Source: Alkalimonas delamerensis
GTDB lineage: Bacteria > Pseudomonadota > Gammaproteobacteria > Enterobacterales > Alteromonadaceae
DNA: 64,000 nucleotides
Assembly: GCF_030717955.1 (NCBI RefSeq)
Contig: NZ_JAUZVY010000001.1
Location: 124,001 to 188,000, forward strand
Direction of reading: 5' to 3'
Below are positions 60,792 to 64,000 of this stretch, piece by piece. The notes beneath the pieces were generated by a model, which made no database searches, was not told the DNA's origin, and was given only the letters and a program-made list of their open reading frames with translations. Both the position numbers and the translations under genes were made by a program. The first letter of the stretch is position 1; every line of letters begins with the position of its first letter.

Positions 60792-62000
60792 CTACAGCTG
60801 CAGCTGTTCGGCCCAGTCGATGGCATCCAGATACAGGCTGCGGACATCGGTGTTGCTGGGAAGCAATTGATTGGCCAGCTGCTGACACAATGCCCAGTTG
60901 GCCTGCTCGTAGTCCAGCACCAGTTGCAGCGGTTGACCCAGGGGGCCTTGCTGCCGTAGCAGCGCATCTTTGATGGTATCGGATAGCGGCAATTGCTGCA
61001 GCAGTTGCTCCAGCGGTTGTTCCAATAAGGCATCCAGCAGTGACAACATGCCGGTTAAAAAGGCGCTGGATTGCAGATCACGCTGGCCGGCGGACTCCAG
61101 CAAGCGATCACAAAAGCGTGCCCGTACGATGGACAGCTTCAGCAGCTCCGGCTGCCTGGTGTCTGCCAGATTGGACAGCGCCACCAGCGCAATGAATTTC
61201 TTCAGCTCGACGGCACCCAAAAACACCATCGCATGTTTCAGTGACTTGATGGGGTTGGGGCGGGCATAGTAAGCGCTGTTGATAAAGCGCAGCAATTTGA
61301 CCGACAACCCCAGATCCCGCTCCATGATCTGCACCAGTTTATCAAAGTCCAGCTCTGGCTCGGCCGCTTCGGCAATCAGAGCCAGCAAATGCATTTGGTG
61401 ATGGCCGAGCTTTTTGTGGCGCATCATTTCGGGACGGGCGAAAAAGAACCCCTGATAGCAATCAAAGCCCAGCTGTTGCAATTGGGCAAATTCGGTCTGG
61501 CTTTCCACTTTTTCAGCCAGCAGTTTGCCATGAAAGTCACGCAGCTGCGCCAGCTTGTCTGGCAAGACACTGATTGGGGTTTGGCGGATATCGACTTTCA
61601 GGTAACTGATGTAAGGCATCAGTCGCTGCCACTGTGGGTTGAAGCTGTAATCATCCAGGGCCAGTTGGTAGCCTTGTTCATGCAGCTCGCGGCAGGCGGT
61701 TAGCAACTCACTGCTAAATGGCACCGACTCCAGAATTTCAATCACGGTGGTGGCAGGGTCGAGCGCAGTGGGAAACTGATACAGCAGACTGTCTTCGGCA
61801 AAATTGACAAAGGCCAGCTTGTGGCCGGTAATGCGCTCCAGTCCATAAAACAAATGATGCTCTGAGAGCAAACGGCTGGTGGCTTCGTTGGGATCGATGT
61901 CAGGAAACTGATTTTGCTCACTGTCACGAAACAACAGCTCGTAGCCCAGCAGTTGTTGCTGCCGGTCAAAGATGGGTTGGCGTGCCAGATAACCGTACAT
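60792..62000 (-). CDS. EAL-HDOD (YuxH-type) signalling protein
   Basis: A 402-residue protein: an N-terminal EAL domain (about 1-195) and a C-terminal HDOD domain (about 200-395). EAL motifs are YELLFRDS in place of EAL, NFAEDS, EILES, the divalent-ion ALDDY (instead of DDFG), YLKVDI, AEKVES and YQGFFFARP; most acidic, Lys and Gln positions are retained, so c-di-GMP hydrolysis is possible but uncertain. The HDOD lacks metal-binding HD residues. Relatives such as CdgJ affect motility and biofilm. It lies opposite to and between ftsX and rpoH, 18 bp from ftsX. Confidence 0.87.
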   Translation of the reverse strand: MYGYLARQPIFDRQQQLLGYELLFRDSEQNQFPDIDPNEATSRLLSEHHLFYGLERITGHKLAFVNFAEDSLLYQFPTALDPATTVIEILESVPFSSELLTACRELHEQGYQLALDDYSFNPQWQRLMPYISYLKVDIRQTPISVLPDKLAQLRDFHGKLLAEKVESQTEFAQLQQLGFDCYQGFFFARPEMMRHKKLGHHQMHLLALIAEAAEPELDFDKLVQIMERDLGLSVKLLRFINSAYYARPNPIKSLKHAMVFLGAVELKKFIALVALSNLADTRQPELLKLSIVRARFCDRLLESAGQRDLQSSAFLTGMLSLLDALLEQPLEQLLQQLPLSDTIKDALLRQQGPLGQPLQLVLDYEQANWALCQQLANQLLPSNTDVRSLYLDAIDWAEQLQL

Positions 62001-62121
62001 AAACAGGGCTCCTTGTGCCGCTTCAACCCAGTCTAAAGCAATTTTTTGCCGCCGTATATTACTGATTGCAATCTATAAAGTTCTGTTAGAAAAAATAGTT
62101 CTGACAAAGCTGAAACTAAAA

Positions 62122-62148
62122 TTAGCACTCTCAATCAAAGAGTGCTAA
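62122..62148 (+). promoter_or_regulatory. CIRCE element (HrcA operator) upstream of rpoH
   Basis: A perfect inverted repeat TTAGCACTC - nine bases - GAGTGCTAA, identical to the canonical CIRCE consensus. It directly abuts a TAAAAT (62117-62122) that can serve as -10, so a bound repressor would cover the transcription start. It ends 34 bp before the rpoH ATG. No hrcA gene is in this window. Confidence 0.85.
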
Positions 62149-62182
62149 GATAGCCTTCAACTTGAGATGGATGGAAGCAACC

Positions 62183-63034
62183 ATGACGAAATCATCTGAA
62201 CTTATGACCCTGACCTTAGGCGCCAGCAGCAGCTTTGAAGCCTATACCCAGACGGTGAGTGCTATTCCGATGCTTAGTGCCGAGGAAGAGAAATCACTGG
62301 CTGAACGTCTGCATCAGGATGGTGATTTAGAAGCCGCCCGTCAGCTGATTATGTCGCACCTGCGCTTTGTGGTGCATATTGCCCGTAGCTACGCCGGTTA
62401 TGGTTTGCCGGTTAGTGATTTGGTGCAGGAAGGCAACATTGGTCTGATGAAAGCCGTCAAGCGTTTTGACCCCACTGTTGGCGTCCGCCTGGTTTCCTTT
62501 GCGGTGCACTGGATCAAAGCTGAGATCCATGAGTACGTGTTAAAAAACTGGCGCATTGTGAAAATCGCCACCACCAAGGCGCAGCGCAAGCTCTTTTTTA
62601 ACCTGCGGAAATCGAAAAAGCACTTAGGCTGGTTCAGCCAGGATGAAGTCAGCCGTGTGGCTGAGTCGCTAGGGGTGGCTGAGCACGAAGTGCGTGAGAT
62701 GGAATCTCGGATGAGCAATTACGACATGCCATTCGATGCGCCGGAAGGCGATGACGACCAGGCCTATACAGCACCGGCCTACTATCTGGAAGACAAAGGG
62801 TCGGATTTGGCCAGTCAGGTGCAGGACCAACAGTCGGACGATAGGGCGCACGACCAGTTGCACGCTGCCCTGCGAACGCTGGATGAGCGCAGCCAGGACA
62901 TTATTCAGGCCCGTTGGTTGGCACAAAGCAAGATGACATTGCAGGAGCTGGCTGAGCGTTATCAGGTTTCTGCCGAGCGAGTCCGCCAACTGGAAAAAAA
63001 TGCCATGAAAAAGCTGCAAGCTGCCATGAGCTAA
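62183..63034 (+). CDS. rpoH: RNA polymerase heat-shock sigma factor RpoH (sigma32)
   Basis: A 283-residue sigma factor. Region 2.1-2.4 is LRFVVHIARSYAGYGLPVSDLVQEG through VSFAVHWIKAEIHEYVLKNWR, containing the RpoH box QRKLFFNLRKSK (about 141-152); region 4.2 is LQELAERYQVSAERVRQLEK (about 254-274). It directs heat-shock promoters such as the groESL one here at 31206. ATG 62183 has GGAAG just upstream and gives the usual N-terminus; a start at 62162 is unlikely. It is preceded by a CIRCE element. Confidence 0.97.
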   Translation: MTKSSELMTLTLGASSSFEAYTQTVSAIPMLSAEEEKSLAERLHQDGDLEAARQLIMSHLRFVVHIARSYAGYGLPVSDLVQEGNIGLMKAVKRFDPTVGVRLVSFAVHWIKAEIHEYVLKNWRIVKIATTKAQRKLFFNLRKSKKHLGWFSQDEVSRVAESLGVAEHEVREMESRMSNYDMPFDAPEGDDDQAYTAPAYYLEDKGSDLASQVQDQQSDDRAHDQLHAALRTLDERSQDIIQARWLAQSKMTLQELAERYQVSAERVRQLEKNAMKKLQAAMS

Positions 63035-63052
63035 GCAGCTCAAGTCTCCACA

Positions 63053-63079
63053 AAACCACCGCATGTCGGTGGTTTTTTT
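63053..63079 (+). terminator. Intrinsic terminator of rpoH
   Basis: AAACCACC / GGTGGTTT (loop GCATGTC) with seven T's. Confidence 0.87.
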
Positions 63080-63110
63080 GTTGGGTAAAGGCTTTGTCTG
63101 GGAGCCGTCA

Positions 63111-63884
63111 TTATTCCAGAGCTGCAATGGCGGGCGCTGTGTAGCCAGCGGCAATCACCCGGTGTTCTTGCGGTAAAAAACGGGAAATGGGCACCAGTTC
63201 GACGCCCAGCTCAGGCAGCTCAGCCAGTCGCTGCTGCAAAAAACGGTAGGTTTCCGGGTAGGGGTGAGCAATGGCAATGGCCCGGTCGTGCCGTTTGGCA
63301 ATGCGGATCAGCAAATCAAATTGCTGCTGCAAGGCTTCTTCCCGCACATCATTGTCCAAAAAGACATGCCGGCTTAAGCTGGTGACACCATGTTGCTGCG
63401 CCTGATAGCGGGCGCGGCTGTTGACCGTGGTTAAACTATCGACGAAAAACAGTTGGCGCTGTCTGAGGTATTGCATCAGCCAGCTCATCGGTTGATCCAG
63501 CTCGGTCAAGAGACTGCCCATATGATTATTCACCCCAATGGCATAGGGAATGTCCTGCAACGCCTGGCTAAGCTGGCGGGTAAAGTCTGCCCGGCTCATA
63601 TCCCGGCTCAGGCCGCCGGGGCCCATGTCTTTGTTGTTGCTGGCCTGCATCGGCATGTGCAGCATCACATCTTTGCGCTGACCGTAAGCCAGTTGTGCTG
63701 ATTGTTGGCCGTAGGGTGTAAAAGGCAGCACAGCGATGGTCAGCGGGTAAGGTAGCCGAACCATGTCCAAATCGCTGCGTTGATAGCCAATGTCATCAAT
63801 GATGATGGCAATTTGTGGTTTGGCCACAACCTGAATGCTGCAGCAGAACAAATAGAGGCAGAAGAGTTTGATAAGTACAGGCAC
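63111..63884 (-). CDS. Divergent polysaccharide deacetylase (YibQ-like)
   Basis: A 257-residue exported protein: signal peptide about 1-21 (ending VVA), then a NodB-related barrel of the 'divergent polysaccharide deacetylase' family. The catalytic/metal motifs are AIIIDDIGYQ (about 25-34, with the DD), LHMPMQAS (about 75) and GVNNHMGS (about 117-124, metal His). YibQ lies beside envC in enteric bacteria and is thought to modify peptidoglycan or envelope glycans, unproven. GTG start at 63884. It ends 31 bp past the rpoH terminator. The remaining 116 bp to the window end hold nothing recognisable. Confidence 0.85.
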   Translation of the reverse strand: MPVLIKLFCLYLFCCSIQVVAKPQIAIIIDDIGYQRSDLDMVRLPYPLTIAVLPFTPYGQQSAQLAYGQRKDVMLHMPMQASNNKDMGPGGLSRDMSRADFTRQLSQALQDIPYAIGVNNHMGSLLTELDQPMSWLMQYLRQRQLFFVDSLTTVNSRARYQAQQHGVTSLSRHVFLDNDVREEALQQQFDLLIRIAKRHDRAIAIAHPYPETYRFLQQRLAELPELGVELVPISRFLPQEHRVIAAGYTAPAIAALE

Positions 63885-64000
63885 GGGTTGCGTTCGTTCT
63901 TATTGTTTGCTGGCCAAAACCTGCTGATTTTAAGCCAATGGATAATTTCATTATAAGACGTTTTTTAACCAGTGAAAGAGTAATTTTGTCATTTAACGGA

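Overview
The window is chromosomal DNA of a gammaproteobacterium of the Alteromonadales type; Rheinheimera, Alishewanella and Arsukibacterium are the best guesses, but the genus cannot be fixed from the sequence alone. Supporting signs are a LacI-type NagR chitin/GlcNAc regulon with a TonB-dependent receptor and SapC and cupin partners, a polar sodium-flagellum gene (motX) beside rnr, and gammaproteobacterial gene orders: accB-accC-prmA-dusB-fis-purH, tsaE-amiB-mutL-miaA-hfq-hflX-hflK-hflC and ftsY-ftsE-ftsX-rpoH. It is almost fully coding, with no insertion sequence, prophage or CRISPR array.

Positions 1-19.8 kb. A partial AbgT-family transporter is followed by the N-acetylglucosamine catabolic region. 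This holds the repressor nagR, a TonB-dependent receptor with a cupin/JmjC-like protein and a SapC-family protein, a periplasmic beta-hexosaminidase, and the operon nagK-nagA-nagP-nagX; nagB lies apart at 18.9 kb. Four copies of a 14-bp palindrome (consensus TGACARCGYTGTCA) and one imperfect copy mark the NagR-type operators. One perfect copy sits just downstream of a good sigma70-type promoter that drives no protein gene. About 210 nt further on is a strong intrinsic terminator, so this looks like an independent, probably NagR-controlled small RNA of about 213 nt (7072-7284). Between the nag operon and nagB lie a YehS-type protein, coaD, a TetR regulator and the threonine-degradation pair kbl-tdh.

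Positions 19.8-31 kb, mostly minus strand. An NlpE/META lipoprotein, acylphosphatase, purH, fis, dusB, a histidine-rich AztD-like zinc-chaperone lipoprotein with a Zur-type box, prmA, accC, accB, aroQ and dsbD.

Positions 31-41.5 kb. groES-groEL behind a sigma32-type promoter, a PAS-containing chemotaxis receptor, a DUF3016 protein, a small PriC-like helical protein, a MerC-family membrane protein with a weaker Zur-like site, a glycerophosphodiester phosphodiesterase, psd, rsgA, orn, tRNA-Gly(GCC) and queG.

Positions 41.6-64 kb. tsaE-amiB-mutL-miaA-hfq-hflX-hflK-hflC, a class V PLP enzyme of unknown substrate, purA, an S41 protease lipoprotein, motX, rnr, rsmD, ftsY-ftsE-ftsX, an EAL-HDOD protein, rpoH preceded by a perfect CIRCE element, and a YibQ-type polysaccharide deacetylase.

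Working together: the nag genes form a complete route for chitooligosaccharides, from outer-membrane import through periplasmic trimming, inner-membrane uptake and phosphorylation to deacetylation and deamination to fructose-6-phosphate. The heat-shock parts suggest a cascade in which an HrcA-like repressor controls rpoH and sigma32 controls groESL.
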